Positions 34,552-46,423 of a stretch of DNA of 64,000 bases are shown piece after piece. The stretch lies in contig JAFSFT010000043.1 of assembly GCA_017435045.1 (NCBI GenBank), positions 36,647-100,646 on the forward strand. Reading direction: 5' to 3'. The DNA is from Oscillospiraceae bacterium. Its GTDB lineage: Bacteria; Bacillota; Clostridia; Oscillospirales; Ruminococcaceae. A model generated the notes under the pieces. The model was not told where the DNA came from, made no database searches, and saw only the letters and a program-made list of their open reading frames with translations. The stretch's first letter is position 1; each line of letters opens with the position of its first letter. Made by a program: the position numbers and the translations under genes.

Positions 34552-35653
34552 CTGCTGCGTAAAGACTCTCAAGCTGGAAAATTACAGAAATATTATATCG
34601 GCAGATCTTGAATTCTGTGATGGTATAAATGTAATAACAGGAGAAAACGGACAGGGCAAGACAAATCTGATTGAAGCTTTGTGGCTGCTTACGGGGGCAA
34701 AAAGTTTCCGTGGCAGCAAGGACCGGGACCTGATAAACCGTGACTGCAATTTTGGCAGGATTGTATCGGTGCTGGAGGATGAGGGCGACTTTGAGACAAA
34801 GATAGAAATCCTTATAGCTGACACTGATACTAAAAAAGGACGCTTTGCAAAGCTGAACGGCGGCGAACAGAAGAGGGCGGTTACCCTTGCAGGTAAATTC
34901 TACTGTGTGGTATTCTGCCCGCAGCATCTTACACTGGTAAGCGGCAGCCCGAGTCTTAGACGTAAGTTTGTGGATGGGGCACTTTGTCAGATATATCCGT
35001 CCTATATCAAGCTGTTCAAAACCTTTGAAAAGTATTTGGCACAGAAAAACAGCCTTCTGAAAAACCGAGAGAAATATTCTGTAAATGAATTTAATGAAAC
35101 CCTTGAAATATATAACCGCAACATAGCTGTTTTGAGCTGTGAGATATATATTAAAAGAAAAGAATATATAGGTATTTTGAGGGAAAAGGCAAAGTTTTAT
35201 TACGACAAAATTTCCAGCGGGAGAGAGAGTATAGATTTTAAATATCTGGCTTTCTGCCACAGTGAAAGTCCTGAAGAATTTTATAAGATGCTGTGTGAGA
35301 GTACAGAGGCTGACAAAAGGGCAGGATTTTCTACCTGTGGGGTACAGAGAGAGGATATAGAGATAGTTATTGACGGGGCTGACAGTAAGGAATTTGCAAG
35401 TCAGGGTCAGCAGAGGAGTATTGTGCTGAGTATGAAGCTGGCAGAAAGCGACATACTTAAAGAAAAGTGCGATACAAACCCTGTTATTCTGTTGGATGAT
35501 GTGTTAAGTGAACTGGATTTTAAACGTCAGGAATATCTGCTTAACAACATTGAGGGCAAGCAGGTTTTTATATCATCCTGTGATGAAAACCGCATAAATC
35601 TTGCAAAGAGCAGAAAATACCTTGTTAAAGACGGAGTTATAGAATGTATATAG
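34544..35653 (+). CDS. recF: DNA replication and repair protein RecF
   Basis: RecF is an SMC-like ATPase that loads RecA at gapped DNA. The 369-residue protein has Walker A GENGQGKTN near 30-38, the signature region FASQGQQRSIVLSMKLAE near 285-302 and Walker B ILLDDVLSELD near 318-328. Translation starts at a GTG at 34544 inside the end of the S4 gene. It overlaps the remB-like gene by 10 bases at its 3' end. Confidence 0.96.
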   Translation: MNNCCVKTLKLENYRNIISADLEFCDGINVITGENGQGKTNLIEALWLLTGAKSFRGSKDRDLINRDCNFGRIVSVLEDEGDFETKIEILIADTDTKKGRFAKLNGGEQKRAVTLAGKFYCVVFCPQHLTLVSGSPSLRRKFVDGALCQIYPSYIKLFKTFEKYLAQKNSLLKNREKYSVNEFNETLEIYNRNIAVLSCEIYIKRKEYIGILREKAKFYYDKISSGRESIDFKYLAFCHSESPEEFYKMLCESTEADKRAGFSTCGVQREDIEIVIDGADSKEFASQGQQRSIVLSMKLAESDILKEKCDTNPVILLDDVLSELDFKRQEYLLNNIEGKQVFISSCDENRINLAKSRKYLVKDGVIECI

Positions 35654-35889
35654 ATATTGCGACGGATTTTCTGGTAAAAGACAGCGACATTGTGGGGATT
35701 TTTGACCTGGACAACACCACAACGGCAGGCAGACACACTATGAATTTTCTGAATGAAAAGCAGAAAGAAGGAAAAGTGGAGTACCTTATAAAGGATATTC
35801 CAAAAAGCTTTGTGGTGATGAAAAACGGACAGGTTTATGTTGTGGAACTGAACAGCCAGATTCTCAAAAAGAGACTGGATATAAAATGA
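35644..35889 (+). CDS. remB: RemB-like DUF370 protein
   Basis: This 81-residue protein (IATDFLVKDSDIVGIFDLDN, later KSFVVMKNGQVYVVELNSQI) is the DUF370/YaaB protein found between recF and gyrB in Bacillota. In B. subtilis the RemA/RemB proteins affect biofilm matrix expression; RemA is a DNA-binding regulator. Position and sequence support RemB. It overlaps the recF end and is followed by a 259-base gap that contains an inverted copy of the dispersed repeat. Confidence 0.88.
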   Translation: MYIDIATDFLVKDSDIVGIFDLDNTTTAGRHTMNFLNEKQKEGKVEYLIKDIPKSFVVMKNGQVYVVELNSQILKKRLDIK

Positions 35890-35984
35890 ATTTGTCATTT
35901 TATTCAATATGGGATTATTGCTTATTTCAGACAGAATATCTCTCGTTGCTTATGCAACATTTATATAACAGGGAGTACCTCTTT

Positions 35985-36080
35985 TGATGAAAATTTTCCC
36001 TGCAAAGCGAGAAAATTTTTATTGTCACCCTTTAGATGAAGCTGCCACATACCATAAGAAGTGGCAGATATATAAATTTG
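35985..36080 (-). repeat. Dispersed structured element, copy 3 (inverted, diverged)
   Basis: On the minus strand this segment reads CATCTAAAGGGTGACAATAA followed by a hairpin with AAAATTTTC/GAAAATTTT arms and ends near CTCCCTG. The order and spacing match copy 2 at 51875-51990. The head hairpin is different in sequence (TGCCAC/GTGGCA) but in the same position. It fills most of the remB-gyrB gap; the rest of the gap shows nothing else. Confidence 0.65.
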
Positions 36081-36130
36081 TAAAATATCTTTATTAAAGA
36101 TTTTTATATAAATACAAAGTTTTTATTTAA

Positions 36131-38074
<1,944 letters not shown>

Positions 38075-38120
38075 TCAAGATTTAATCAGTATTGACAGAT
38101 ATCTGATTCTTTTTAAAAGA

Positions 38121-38335
38121 ATTTAACTCTTATATACGGCAAGGCTGCCGGATGGTATAGCCTGCCGTTATCTATGGTTGAGCAAGCCGACTGCTGCCGG
38201 AGGCAGATGCAGGGAGGCATACAAAGAAAAAGTTAAAGATACCAAGCCTGCACAGGGTGTGGAGATAACTTTTCAGGGCAGACAGCAGATTATTTTACAC
38301 TTAGTCGTGAAATAATGCGTCAAGAGGGGAAATTA
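38121..38335 (+). repeat. Dispersed structured element, copy 1
   Basis: The element starts with ACGGCAAGGCT (from 38136), which folds with AGCCTGCCGT (ending 38168) in a bulged 10-bp stem. It ends with ATTATTT / AAATAAT (about 38289-38316) and GCGTCAAGAGGGG. The two ends match copy 2, while the interior (38175-38285) is an unrelated insertion of about 110 bases. It lies between gyrB and the first YcxB-like gene. No reading frame is present. Confidence 0.7.
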
Positions 38336-38372
38336 TACCCTATAAAAACACAATAAGGAGATTACCTAAATT

Positions 38373-38909
38373 ATGTATCCAATTCACAAAGAAAAATACT
38401 ACCTTACAGGCGACACTTTTCATACATTTATGCGTGACAGACTGGAAAAAGATCTGAAAAAAGAAAAAAATGCATACAAATTACAGGCTATTGGTCTTTT
38501 TGCTGCAGCAGCAGCTGTTCTGTTTGTAATGTTTTTTACAAACACTGATGTAAGAAACGACCTTGTATGGAATATTATTCCTTTCCTGCTTGTTGTTATA
38601 GCTCTTACAAACTTTAAAAAAATGAAGCAGGCAGACGAAGGTCTGAACAGGAAGATTATTACAGATTATGAAAATCAGAAGTTTGTAAAAGAAGCTATTA
38701 CAGTTAAATTTTATGAAGATAAACTTACATATTCCAAGGGTGAAACCACAGATGAATATGAGTACAATACTTTCAGAAAATACTACGAAAGCGAAAAATA
38801 CTTTGCAATCTACTTTACAACAGGGGATATTGTTATTATGAACCCTAACTGTAAGGTTGATAAAATCAAGGAAATAATCAATGGTTATCTCAAAGGTGAT
38901 AAAGAATAA
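38373..38909 (+). CDS. YcxB-like membrane protein (first of tandem pair)
   Basis: This 178-residue protein starts MYPIHKEKYYLTGDTFHTFM, has two membrane segments (about 40-57 and 68-84) and a C-terminal soluble domain with VKFYEDKLTY and YFAIYFTTGDIVIMNPNC. This is the layout of the YcxB-like family. The function is unknown. It is a paralogue of the next gene (38927), with matching N-terminal and C-terminal motifs, so they arose by tandem duplication. The gene sits in the gyrB-gyrA interval, where Bacillota usually have nothing. AAGGAG precedes the start. Confidence 0.8.
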   Translation: MYPIHKEKYYLTGDTFHTFMRDRLEKDLKKEKNAYKLQAIGLFAAAAAVLFVMFFTNTDVRNDLVWNIIPFLLVVIALTNFKKMKQADEGLNRKIITDYENQKFVKEAITVKFYEDKLTYSKGETTDEYEYNTFRKYYESEKYFAIYFTTGDIVIMNPNCKVDKIKEIINGYLKGDKE

Positions 38910-38926
38910 TAAAGGGAGAAAATTAA

Positions 38927-39547
38927 ATGCATCCTATTCATAAAGAAAAATATATTCTCAACAAAGATACTTACGGTCATTTTACAGTGGACCAGAACAA
39001 AGCAAAACTTGATGCAAAAAAACGTGGTATCAAGCTGACTGCCTGGGTACAGATTATAGTTGGCATTGTGTTCATCGCTTCTGTAATTATCCTCAAACAG
39101 CCAAATATGTTTATCTTTACTGTTTTTGCAGCAATTATGACCGGTGTGGGTGTTCATGGTCTTAAAGTTAAATATCCTAAATATGACAAGCAGATATGGG
39201 AAAACATAGAAAACAGTTGGTCAGGTAAAGGATATGACCAGTGTTGGTTTGATGTAAAGTTCTATGAGGATCATCTCAAATATATGGCAGGTGAGAATAT
39301 CGATGAGCTTAATTATTCAGAATTTATTGGCAGTTTTGAAAATGAACATTACTTCGGTATCCATTTTGTAACAGGCGACCTTATCCTTTTTAATCCTGAC
39401 TGCAACAAGAAAAAAATAATGGAAATTATTACTTCCTACAGAAAAAAAGGCCTTGAAGAAGAAATCAAGGAAAATGCAGAAGAAGCTGTGACAGCTGAAA
39501 TCATTGAAAATATGGAAGAAGCAGTAGCAGAAGAAATTCTTGGATAG
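38927..39547 (+). CDS. YcxB-like membrane protein (second of tandem pair)
   Basis: This 206-residue paralogue of the previous gene starts MHPIHKEKYILNKDTYGHFT, has two membrane segments (about 37-72), and keeps VKFYEDHLKYMAGEN and YFGIHFVTGDLILFNPDC in the soluble domain. It carries an additional acidic C-terminal tail (EEEIKENAEEAVTAEI...). It starts 17 bases after the first copy stops, with AAAGGGAG upstream, so the two are co-translated. Function unknown; the pair may be membrane sensors or partners of one another. Confidence 0.8.
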   Translation: MHPIHKEKYILNKDTYGHFTVDQNKAKLDAKKRGIKLTAWVQIIVGIVFIASVIILKQPNMFIFTVFAAIMTGVGVHGLKVKYPKYDKQIWENIENSWSGKGYDQCWFDVKFYEDHLKYMAGENIDELNYSEFIGSFENEHYFGIHFVTGDLILFNPDCNKKKIMEIITSYRKKGLEEEIKENAEEAVTAEIIENMEEAVAEEILG

Positions 39548-39773
39548 CAGGCTGCTGTTATTGCAGAAGATACAATTTTTATATAAAGAATTTATACTGC
39601 CGCATATAGTGTGCAATGAAAGTTGCACTGACAATCAGCACCGATTTTAGTGTCAAAAAATTTTATTGCAGACGTAAGTCAGCATAAATATGAAAAACAG
39701 ACGACAGTATTAAAAATCTTTTCCAAGCACAAAAACTTTTTTAAGGGGAATACCCTTGTAAAAGGAGAATAAT

Positions 39774-42275
39774 ATGTTATTGAATGACAATACAAAATAC
39801 ATTGATGTCGATATTGATAAGGAAATGCGAAGCAGTTTTCTTAACTATTCAATGTCGGTTATTGTAAGCCGTGCTCTTCCGGATGTGCGTGACGGTTTAA
39901 AGCCTGTTCACCGCAGAATTCTCTATACAATGTATGAGAATAATCTGGATTCCGACCACGAGTACAGAAAATCCGCAACTACAGTAGGTGACGTACTGGG
40001 TTCTTACCACCCACACGGTGACGCATCTGTTTATGATGCAATGGTTCGTCTTGCGCAGGATTTCTCTTTGAGATATCCTCTTATTGACGGTCAGGGTAAC
40101 TTTGGTTCCGTTGACGGCGACCCTCCTGCTGCATACCGTTATACAGAAGCAAGAATGAAACGCATCAGTGATGAAATGCTGCGTGATATAGATAAGGAAA
40201 CTGTTGACTTTCAGCCAAACTTTGATGAAAGAAAGCAGGAACCTGTAGTGCTGCCAAGCCGTATTCCAAATGTGCTTATAAATGGTAGTATCGGTATTGC
40301 TGTAGGTATGGCTACAAATATTCCTCCGCACAATCTTACAGAGGTTTGCAATGGTATTATCCATCTTATAGACAATCCTGAATGTGATTATGCAGAGCTG
40401 ATGGAGTTTATCCCTGGTCCTGACTTTCCGACAGGCGGCATTATTATGGGCAGAAGCGGTATAAGAAGTGCCTATGCAACAGGTAAAGGTAAAATTACAC
40501 TCCGTGGCCGTGCTGAAATTGAAGAACATGGCAACGGCAGATTCCGTATTGTGATTACCGAAATTCCATATATGGTAAACAAATCCAAGATGGTTGAAAG
40601 AATTGCTGACCTTGTAAAGGAAAAGCGTCTTGAAGGTATAAGCGACCTGCGTGATGAATCTGACCGCGAAGGTATGCGTGTGGTTGTAGAACTTAAAAAA
40701 GAGGCTAATCCACAGGTTGTGCTTAACCATCTGTATTCACTTACAGAGCTGCAGGATACAGTGGGTGCAAATATGCTTGCCCTGGACAATGGTATTCCAA
40801 AGGTTATGGACCTTAAAACAATCCTTCAGAAGTACGTTGACCATCAGTGTGATGTGCTTGTACGCAGAACAAAATACGACCTGCGTAAAGCACAGGAGAG
40901 ACAGCATCTTCTTGAAGGCTTGAAAATTGCCTGCGACAATATTGATGAAGTTATAAAAATTATCCGTGAAAGTTATGATAATGCCAAAGAAAATCTGATG
41001 GAAAGATTTGGCCTTTCTGAAATTCAGGCAACTGCAATACTCAATATGCAGCTTAGAAGACTGCAGGGTCTTGAAAGAGAAAAGATTGAAAACGAACTGG
41101 CAGAACTTGCTGAAAAGATAGCATATTATTGCGAATTTCTTGAAAATCACCATATGGTTCTGGCAAAGGTTAAGGAAGATGTTATCGAAATCCGTGATAA
41201 GTATGGTGACGAAAGAAGAACAGAAATTCAGCAGATTTCCGGTGAAGTTGACATCGAAGACCTTATTCCGGAAGAAGAATGTGTTTTCACATATACAAAA
41301 TATGGTTATATCAAACGAATGCCTAAAAACACATATCAGGCACAGCGCCGTGGCGGACGTGGCATAAGCGGTATGACACGCCGTGATGAGGACTTTGTTC
41401 AGGAATTGTTTATGTGCGGCACCCATGATTATGTGCTCTTTGCAACAGACATGGGTCGGGTTTACCGTCTTAAAGGTTATGAAATTCCAGAAGGCAAGAG
41501 AACAGCAAGAGGCAGCAACATCGTTCAGCTTATCCAGTTGCAGCAGGATGAAAAAGTAACTACAATTATTCCTGTGCCAAGAGATATGCCTGAAAATCTT
41601 AATCTTGTTATGGTTACAAAAGGCGGTATTATCAAACGTACAGAGCTTTCTGCTTATAATAATGTACGCAGAAGCGGTCTGATTGCCATAAGCCTTGATG
41701 AGGGCGATAGCCTTGCGTGGACAAGAATTACAAATGGCAGTGACGAGCTGATTGTTGCAACCCGTGACGGTGTGGCAATCAAATTCAGCGAGCAGGATGT
41801 ACGTCTTGTGGGAAGAAGTGCAAGAGGTGTTAAAGCTATTGAACTGCGCGAAGGTGATGAAGTTGTTGGTATGGGCGTATGTTCAGAAGGTGATGAGCTG
41901 CTTACAATCACCGAGGATGGTAAGGGCAGAAGAACCCTTACAGACGAATATCGTCTGCAGACAAGAGGCGGTAAGGGTGTTCGTAACTATGAAACCGAAA
42001 AATACGGCAAGGTTTGCGGCGTAAGAATTGTCAATAAGGACCTTGATGCAATCCTTATCAGTTACAGCGGCATAATTATCAGAACACATATTGAGGATAT
42101 TGCCTTGCAGAGCCGTTATGCAGGAGGCGTAAAGGTTATGCGCCTTGGTGCAGATGATAAGGTTGTAACCTTTGCAGCAACATTGCGTGACGACGAAGAA
42201 GAAACAAATTCTGCTGCAGATGCAGTTGAAGAAGCTGTAGAGAATAACGAAGGCACAGCTGAAGATAATGAATAA
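39774..42275 (+). CDS. gyrA: DNA gyrase subunit A
   Basis: GyrA is the DNA-cleaving subunit of gyrase. The 833-residue protein has the winged-helix domain with the catalytic tyrosine region ([10 protein letters not shown]), a coiled coil and a C-terminal six-bladed pinwheel with [10 protein letters not shown] (GyrA box). The quinolone pocket reads [10 protein letters not shown], so the position equivalent to E. coli Ser83 is Ala and Asp87 is kept. The acidic C-terminal tail ([22 protein letters not shown]) is normal. AAAAGGAGAAT precedes the ATG. Confidence 0.98.
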   Translation: MLLNDNTKYIDVDIDKEMRSSFLNYSMSVIVSRALPDVRDGLKPVHRRILYTMYENNLDSDHEYRKSATTVGDVLGSYHPHGDASVYDAMVRLAQDFSLRYPLIDGQGNFGSVDGDPPAAYRYTEARMKRISDEMLRDIDKETVDFQPNFDERKQEPVVLPSRIPNVLINGSIGIAVGMATNIPPHNLTEVCNGIIHLIDNPECDYAELMEFIPGPDFPTGGIIMGRSGIRSAYATGKGKITLRGRAEIEEHGNGRFRIVITEIPYMVNKSKMVERIADLVKEKRLEGISDLRDESDREGMRVVVELKKEANPQVVLNHLYSLTELQDTVGANMLALDNGIPKVMDLKTILQKYVDHQCDVLVRRTKYDLRKAQERQHLLEGLKIACDNIDEVIKIIRESYDNAKENLMERFGLSEIQATAILNMQLRRLQGLEREKIENELAELAEKIAYYCEFLENHHMVLAKVKEDVIEIRDKYGDERRTEIQQISGEVDIEDLIPEEECVFTYTKYGYIKRMPKNTYQAQRRGGRGISGMTRRDEDFVQELFMCGTHDYVLFATDMGRVYRLKGYEIPEGKRTARGSNIVQLIQLQQDEKVTTIIPVPRDMPENLNLVMVTKGGIIKRTELSAYNNVRRSGLIAISLDEGDSLAWTRITNGSDELIVATRDGVAIKFSEQDVRLVGRSARGVKAIELREGDEVVGMGVCSEGDELLTITEDGKGRRTLTDEYRLQTRGGKGVRNYETEKYGKVCGVRIVNKDLDAILISYSGIIIRTHIEDIALQSRYAGGVKVMRLGADDKVVTFAATLRDDEEETNSAADAVEEAVENNEGTAEDNE

Positions 42276-42307
42276 TATACAAATTGTATAAAAAAATAAT
42301 TATATAA

Positions 42308-42347
42308 CAAAAAGGAAGAGGATTTTTACAAATTCTCTTCCTTTTTA
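42308..42347. terminator. Terminator after gyrA
   Basis: AAAAAGGAAGAG (from 42309) pairs with CTCTTCCTTTTT (42335-42346), with T-runs on both strands. It separates gyrA from the convergent response-regulator gene. Confidence 0.88.
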
Positions 42348-42450
42348 TATTATGTATATATTACATTATAATGATATTTAAGATGAGGACAGCAGTTGGG
42401 ATATTTATGATAATAAGTGCAAATTGGTGTGTCTGGTTAACAATAATATA

Positions 42451-43296
42451 TTAATATCTGTCTGCTTCCAGCATAAGGCCATCGATAAATTTTTTAATGC
42501 TTACCTTACCGTTATATCGGCTTTTGCCACGGATAAAGTCCATTTCTGTACGTACATCCTCAAAGCTGAACAGTGTTGCGGAAAATGCCATAAATGTATC
42601 GTTCATAAAATCTTCAATGCCCATATGTGCAATATTGTTCATACCTGATGCAATTGCGCGGCGGATGCGCTGTTCCATGCTTTTTGGGCTGTCGCTTATA
42701 CTTTCGCACATCTGACCAACACTTATATCGCTGACAGAAATATAGTTGTCACGCAGATGCATACATATTTTTATAATATCTTCGCTGCCTTTTTCGCCGG
42801 ACATACCAACACGATTGAGAATAATACGCAGTTTTTTGGAGTATTCGCTTTCGGCAGGGGTAACAGTTTGTGCCTCAGTTTGTGCAGGTACAGAGAACAT
42901 ATTGCGGATTGTGCTGAGCATTTTTTCATTTTCAATCTGTTGTGCTACGTTTTTGAGTATAGTCTGCACCTCAATAAGATTTATAGGTTTGGAGATAAAA
43001 AAGTTTATTCCTGCAGTATATGCCTTGGCAATAAGATCTTTTGATGAAACCTGACTTATCATAATGCATTTTATGCTGTTGTTTACTTTACGAAGCTGGC
43101 TTACAAGTTCTGCACCATCCATTACAGGCATAAGAAAGTCAACCAGAACTACATCAGGCTGGCAGCGGAGAATTTCGCTTACATCTGGTACATCTCCGCC
43201 ACAGTCGCCGCAGATTTCGCCAAGGTCATAATTTTCAACTATATCTTCAAGAATATTGATAACGGAAATATCGTCTTCTACTATGTAAATTCGCAT
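42451..43296 (-). CDS. Response regulator, GlnL/YcbB-like
   Basis: This 281-residue regulator has a receiver domain (VEDD at 6-9, phospho-acceptor aspartate in VVLVDFLMPVMDG near 53, Lys in ISKPIN near 103) and a C-terminal YcbB-type DNA-binding domain (about 150-281). That is the layout of B. subtilis GlnL (YcbB), which responds to glutamine. It follows the kinase gene at 43353 and is convergent with gyrA. The divergent gltS gene is a plausible target, supported by a GlnL-like direct repeat at 44883-44898. Confidence 0.85.
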   Translation of the reverse strand: MRIYIVEDDISVINILEDIVENYDLGEICGDCGGDVPDVSEILRCQPDVVLVDFLMPVMDGAELVSQLRKVNNSIKCIMISQVSSKDLIAKAYTAGINFFISKPINLIEVQTILKNVAQQIENEKMLSTIRNMFSVPAQTEAQTVTPAESEYSKKLRIILNRVGMSGEKGSEDIIKICMHLRDNYISVSDISVGQMCESISDSPKSMEQRIRRAIASGMNNIAHMGIEDFMNDTFMAFSATLFSFEDVRTEMDFIRGKSRYNGKVSIKKFIDGLMLEADRY

Positions 43297-43352
43297 AATG
43301 TAATCCTTTTTTCTGTTTAATATAATTTGATGTTTTAGTGCTGTTCTGATTT

Positions 43353-44651
43353 TTATTCTTTTACCGAGACAGAGTTTTTTGGAATTTTAATGATAAAGTC
43401 TGTGCCGTCTCCGAAAACAGAGGAAACTTCTATTGTGCCGCCGAAGGTTTCTTCGATGGTGGCTTTTACACCACACAGGCCAACACCGCGGTATATGTTG
43501 CCCGTTGCGGTATCAAACTTGGTGGAGTATCCCATCTTGAATATATTTGGCAGATGTCTTTTTGAGATACCAGGGCCATTATCTTTTATTTCAAATATAT
43601 ATTCACTGCCTACAAGTGACTGGCTTATAGTTACGGTATCTCCTTTTTCACCGGTTTCCATTGCCTCAATAGCATTTGTTACAAGATTTTTAAGTATGTT
43701 CATCAGTTCATAGTGGTCATTGGTGATAAAATCGTCATTACAGTTGAAATTAAGCACAACATCTATATTTTTACTTTCCAGCAGATGGTGGGTTGTGTCG
43801 TAGAGAATGTGCAAAATATCAGAAAACTTCATCTGTTTTTCGTCATATTCCTCACTGATTTCATTTTCAATACCTTTTATGATACGGATATAGTCCTTTT
43901 TAATTTCGTGTACGTCCTTTGCAAGTTCAAGGGACATTTTTTTTATTTCCGGAGGAAGGTCAGTGGAAGAAAGATTTTCATACAGTTTGTAGGCGGTGCC
44001 CATAACATTTTCGATTTCTTCCGAATTTTTTTTCATAAAATATATTTCATTTTTAAGGCCTGTGGTCATAAGGAACAGACGCTGATAGCGTTTTTCGTGT
44101 TCCTCTTTTTGAAGCAGGGTACGATATTGTTTTTCCCCTACAAGTATAAGCCATGTGACCGCGGTTCTGACAAGAGCAATGCCTGCAAGTACTGAGAGGG
44201 TGGTCACTGCATTTTCAGGGTTTAAAGCAGAAGGTGTGATGCAGATTTCAAATATATTGGAGAGAAAGTCGCAGCAGTAGAGTATGCCGAATATCTTTTT
44301 ATAGGTGACAGTGTGCTTGTTCTGACAGAGAATTGAAAAAATTACACCATAGGATATGTAGAAACACAGGTTTGGAATGTATAAAAAGAAAGCCTGACCT
44401 GCAGTTCCGCCCTGAAGCATGAATATTAAAGTACGCAGCAGAAAGACTGATAATGCAGTGAAGAAACAGATTTTCACAGTGGAGATATCCTCTCCCACGG
44501 TCATAATCAGCAGTGGCAGCAGAATAACCGAGGCAGATATGCGGAAGCCTCCGGCAAATCCACTGAAGTAAAGCTGGCTGGAAAGTGCAACCAACACAGA
44601 AATTATTGCTATGATGTAATTCTGGTTTGTGTTTTTAAGAAGTTTTTTCAT
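43353..44651 (-). CDS. Sensor histidine kinase, GlnK/YcbA-like
   Basis: This 432-residue membrane kinase has about six N-terminal hydrophobic segments (residues 12-180), a helical linker, and a C-terminal ATPase domain with NLVTNAIEAMETGEKG (N-box) and DNGPGISKRHLPNIF (G1/F boxes). The phospho-accepting helix lies in ELAKDVHEIKKDYIRII, with His in the DVHEI context. This matches the GlnK/YcbA (SPOB-like) group paired with YcbB regulators. The ATG at 44651 (MKKLLKNTNQ) is preferred over an in-frame TTG at 44681; neither has a good ribosome-binding site. Confidence 0.85.
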   Translation of the reverse strand: MKKLLKNTNQNYIIAIISVLVALSSQLYFSGFAGGFRISASVILLPLLIMTVGEDISTVKICFFTALSVFLLRTLIFMLQGGTAGQAFFLYIPNLCFYISYGVIFSILCQNKHTVTYKKIFGILYCCDFLSNIFEICITPSALNPENAVTTLSVLAGIALVRTAVTWLILVGEKQYRTLLQKEEHEKRYQRLFLMTTGLKNEIYFMKKNSEEIENVMGTAYKLYENLSSTDLPPEIKKMSLELAKDVHEIKKDYIRIIKGIENEISEEYDEKQMKFSDILHILYDTTHHLLESKNIDVVLNFNCNDDFITNDHYELMNILKNLVTNAIEAMETGEKGDTVTISQSLVGSEYIFEIKDNGPGISKRHLPNIFKMGYSTKFDTATGNIYRGVGLCGVKATIEETFGGTIEVSSVFGDGTDFIIKIPKNSVSVKE

Positions 44652-44882
44652 AGAGTTAAATAATGCTATATAAATGTGCAATGTTATAAAAATTTGTAAT
44701 TTATTTAATAAGATATTAGCATACTTACTACAAAAAAACTACAGAATACTTATAAAATTATAATTTTTTATGCTGTAAATAATCTCTATTTCTTTAATAA
44801 ATAAAGATTATTGTTTAATTTGCATAAAAATTACAACAATAATTAATTACTATTATACAAAATAGTATTTGCCACTGTATTT

Positions 44883-44898
44883 TTTTGTATTTTTTTGA
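44883..44898 (+). promoter_or_regulatory. Candidate GlnL-type direct repeat upstream of gltS
   Basis: TTTTGT, four bases, TTTTGA reads from 44883 to 44898. This differs in one base from the TTTTGT-N4-TTTTGT site I recall for B. subtilis GlnL. A TATTAT at 44910-44915 follows, so the repeat would sit just upstream of a promoter core for gltS. The rest of the gap 44652-44958 is AT-rich with another possible -10 near 44851. Confidence 0.5.
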
Positions 44899-44958
44899 AA
44901 GGATGTATTTATTATGTAATCAACAAAAAGAGAGAAATTTTTATGGAGGTTAACTCTT

Positions 44959-46161
44959 ATGACAACTATCAATCTTGATATGTTCCAGGCTGCAGCAGTT
45001 GCAATGGGCGTTCTGCTTCTCGGCCGTTTTATGGTAGCAAAAATTGCATTTTTCAGAAAATACTGTATTCCTGAACCAGTAGTTGGCGGTGTTATATTTG
45101 CTTTGGTACACCTTGCACTCCGTTCTGCAGGTATTCTTGAAATCAGCTTTGATGCTACAATCCAGACAATCTTTATGAACATGTTCTTCTGTTCCGTTGG
45201 TTTTGCAGCAGCACTCAAGATGCTGAAAAAAGGCGGTAAACTTGTATTTATCTTCCTTGCAATCGCAATAGGTACAGTTATCATCCAGAATACAATGGGT
45301 GCAGGTATTGCAACATTGTTTGGTATCAACCCACTTCTCGGTCTTGCAACAGGTTCTATTCCAATGGTAGGCGGACACGGCACATCCGCAGCTTTTGGTC
45401 CTGTGCTTGAAGCAGCAGGTCTTGAAGGTGCAACAGTTGTTGCAGTTGCATCCGCAACATTTGGCCTTGTTGCAGGCTGCGTAATCGGCGGTCCAATTGC
45501 TTCTTCCGTAATCAAAAAATACGGCCTTAAACCAACAACATCCGCAACAGGCGGCGAAGTTGGCGAAGAAAGCGAAGCAGGCAGAATTGACCAGGGTCGC
45601 TTCCTCAACGCAATTATGTTCCTCTTTGTTGCTCTTGGTATCGGTACAATCATCGGTAAACTTCTTTCCGGTCTTACAATCATGGGCACAACACTCACAT
45701 TCCCTGGCTACATTGGTGCTATGATGGCAGCAGCTATTATCCGTAACCTTTTTGAAGCAAAAGGCTGGGATGTTCCAATGGAAGAAATCGATACAATCGG
45801 CGGTTACTGCCTGTCCGTATTCCTTGGTCTTGCTATGATGGGTCTCAAACTCTGGCAGCTTGCTGACCTTGCAATCCCAATGATTGTTATGCTTCTTGCA
45901 CAGACAGCACTTATGTTTATCATGGCAAGATTTATATGCTTCAACCTTCTTGGCAAAAGCTATGACGCAGCAGTTATCAGTGGCGGTCTCTGTGGTTTCG
46001 GTATGGGTGCAACACCAAACGCAATGGCAAATATGCAGGCAATCACAAAGAAAAACGGTCCTTCTCCAACAGCATTCCTTGTTGTTCCACTTGTAGGTTC
46101 CCTCTTTATTGACTTCTGTAATGGTATCATCATTACACTGTTTGTATCCTTCCTTGGATAA
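44959..46161 (+). CDS. gltS: Sodium/glutamate symporter GltS
   Basis: This 400-residue integral membrane protein imports glutamate with sodium. It has ten or more hydrophobic segments and the two GltS reentrant motifs: GSIPMVGGHGTSAAFGPVLE near 132-151 and SGGLCGFGMGATPNAMANMQ near 340-359. A GGAGG ribosome-binding site precedes the ATG. It is divergent from the GlnK/GlnL-like two-component system. Codon use is strongly biased, suggesting high expression. Confidence 0.95.
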   Translation: MTTINLDMFQAAAVAMGVLLLGRFMVAKIAFFRKYCIPEPVVGGVIFALVHLALRSAGILEISFDATIQTIFMNMFFCSVGFAAALKMLKKGGKLVFIFLAIAIGTVIIQNTMGAGIATLFGINPLLGLATGSIPMVGGHGTSAAFGPVLEAAGLEGATVVAVASATFGLVAGCVIGGPIASSVIKKYGLKPTTSATGGEVGEESEAGRIDQGRFLNAIMFLFVALGIGTIIGKLLSGLTIMGTTLTFPGYIGAMMAAAIIRNLFEAKGWDVPMEEIDTIGGYCLSVFLGLAMMGLKLWQLADLAIPMIVMLLAQTALMFIMARFICFNLLGKSYDAAVISGGLCGFGMGATPNAMANMQAITKKNGPSPTAFLVVPLVGSLFIDFCNGIIITLFVSFLG

Positions 46162-46320
46162 GATAAAAAAAGATAAATCAGTATAAAACGCAAGTTTTTT
46201 CATACCTTCTCTTAAAAAAGCGTTTAAGATTCCCCAATCTTGACATAGGGATTTACCCGAGTATCCCTGAAATGGTAACTATCTTTGTAAGATATACCTT
46301 CCTCTGACGTTAAGTCGCAA

Positions 46321-46358
46321 AAACTCCCCTGCTCACTATCCGGCAGGGGAGTTTTTCT
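46321..46358. terminator. Strong hairpin terminator downstream of gltS
   Basis: AACTCCCCTGC (46321-46331) pairs with GCAGGGGAGTT (46342-46352), with T-runs on the plus strand and A-runs before it. It could end gltS transcription, although it is 160 bases past the stop. Confidence 0.75.
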
Positions 46359-46423
46359 GTGTGATATATTCCTGAGGATGTTACTTTTGTAACTATAAGT
46401 AACCAATAGCTCCGCTGATTACG

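Noticed and set aside
44950-46203. 417-codon minus-strand frame opposite gltS
   Set aside because: The composition is abnormal (many Cys and Lys), and gltS on the plus strand has clear family motifs and a ribosome-binding site. The frame is open because of codon bias.
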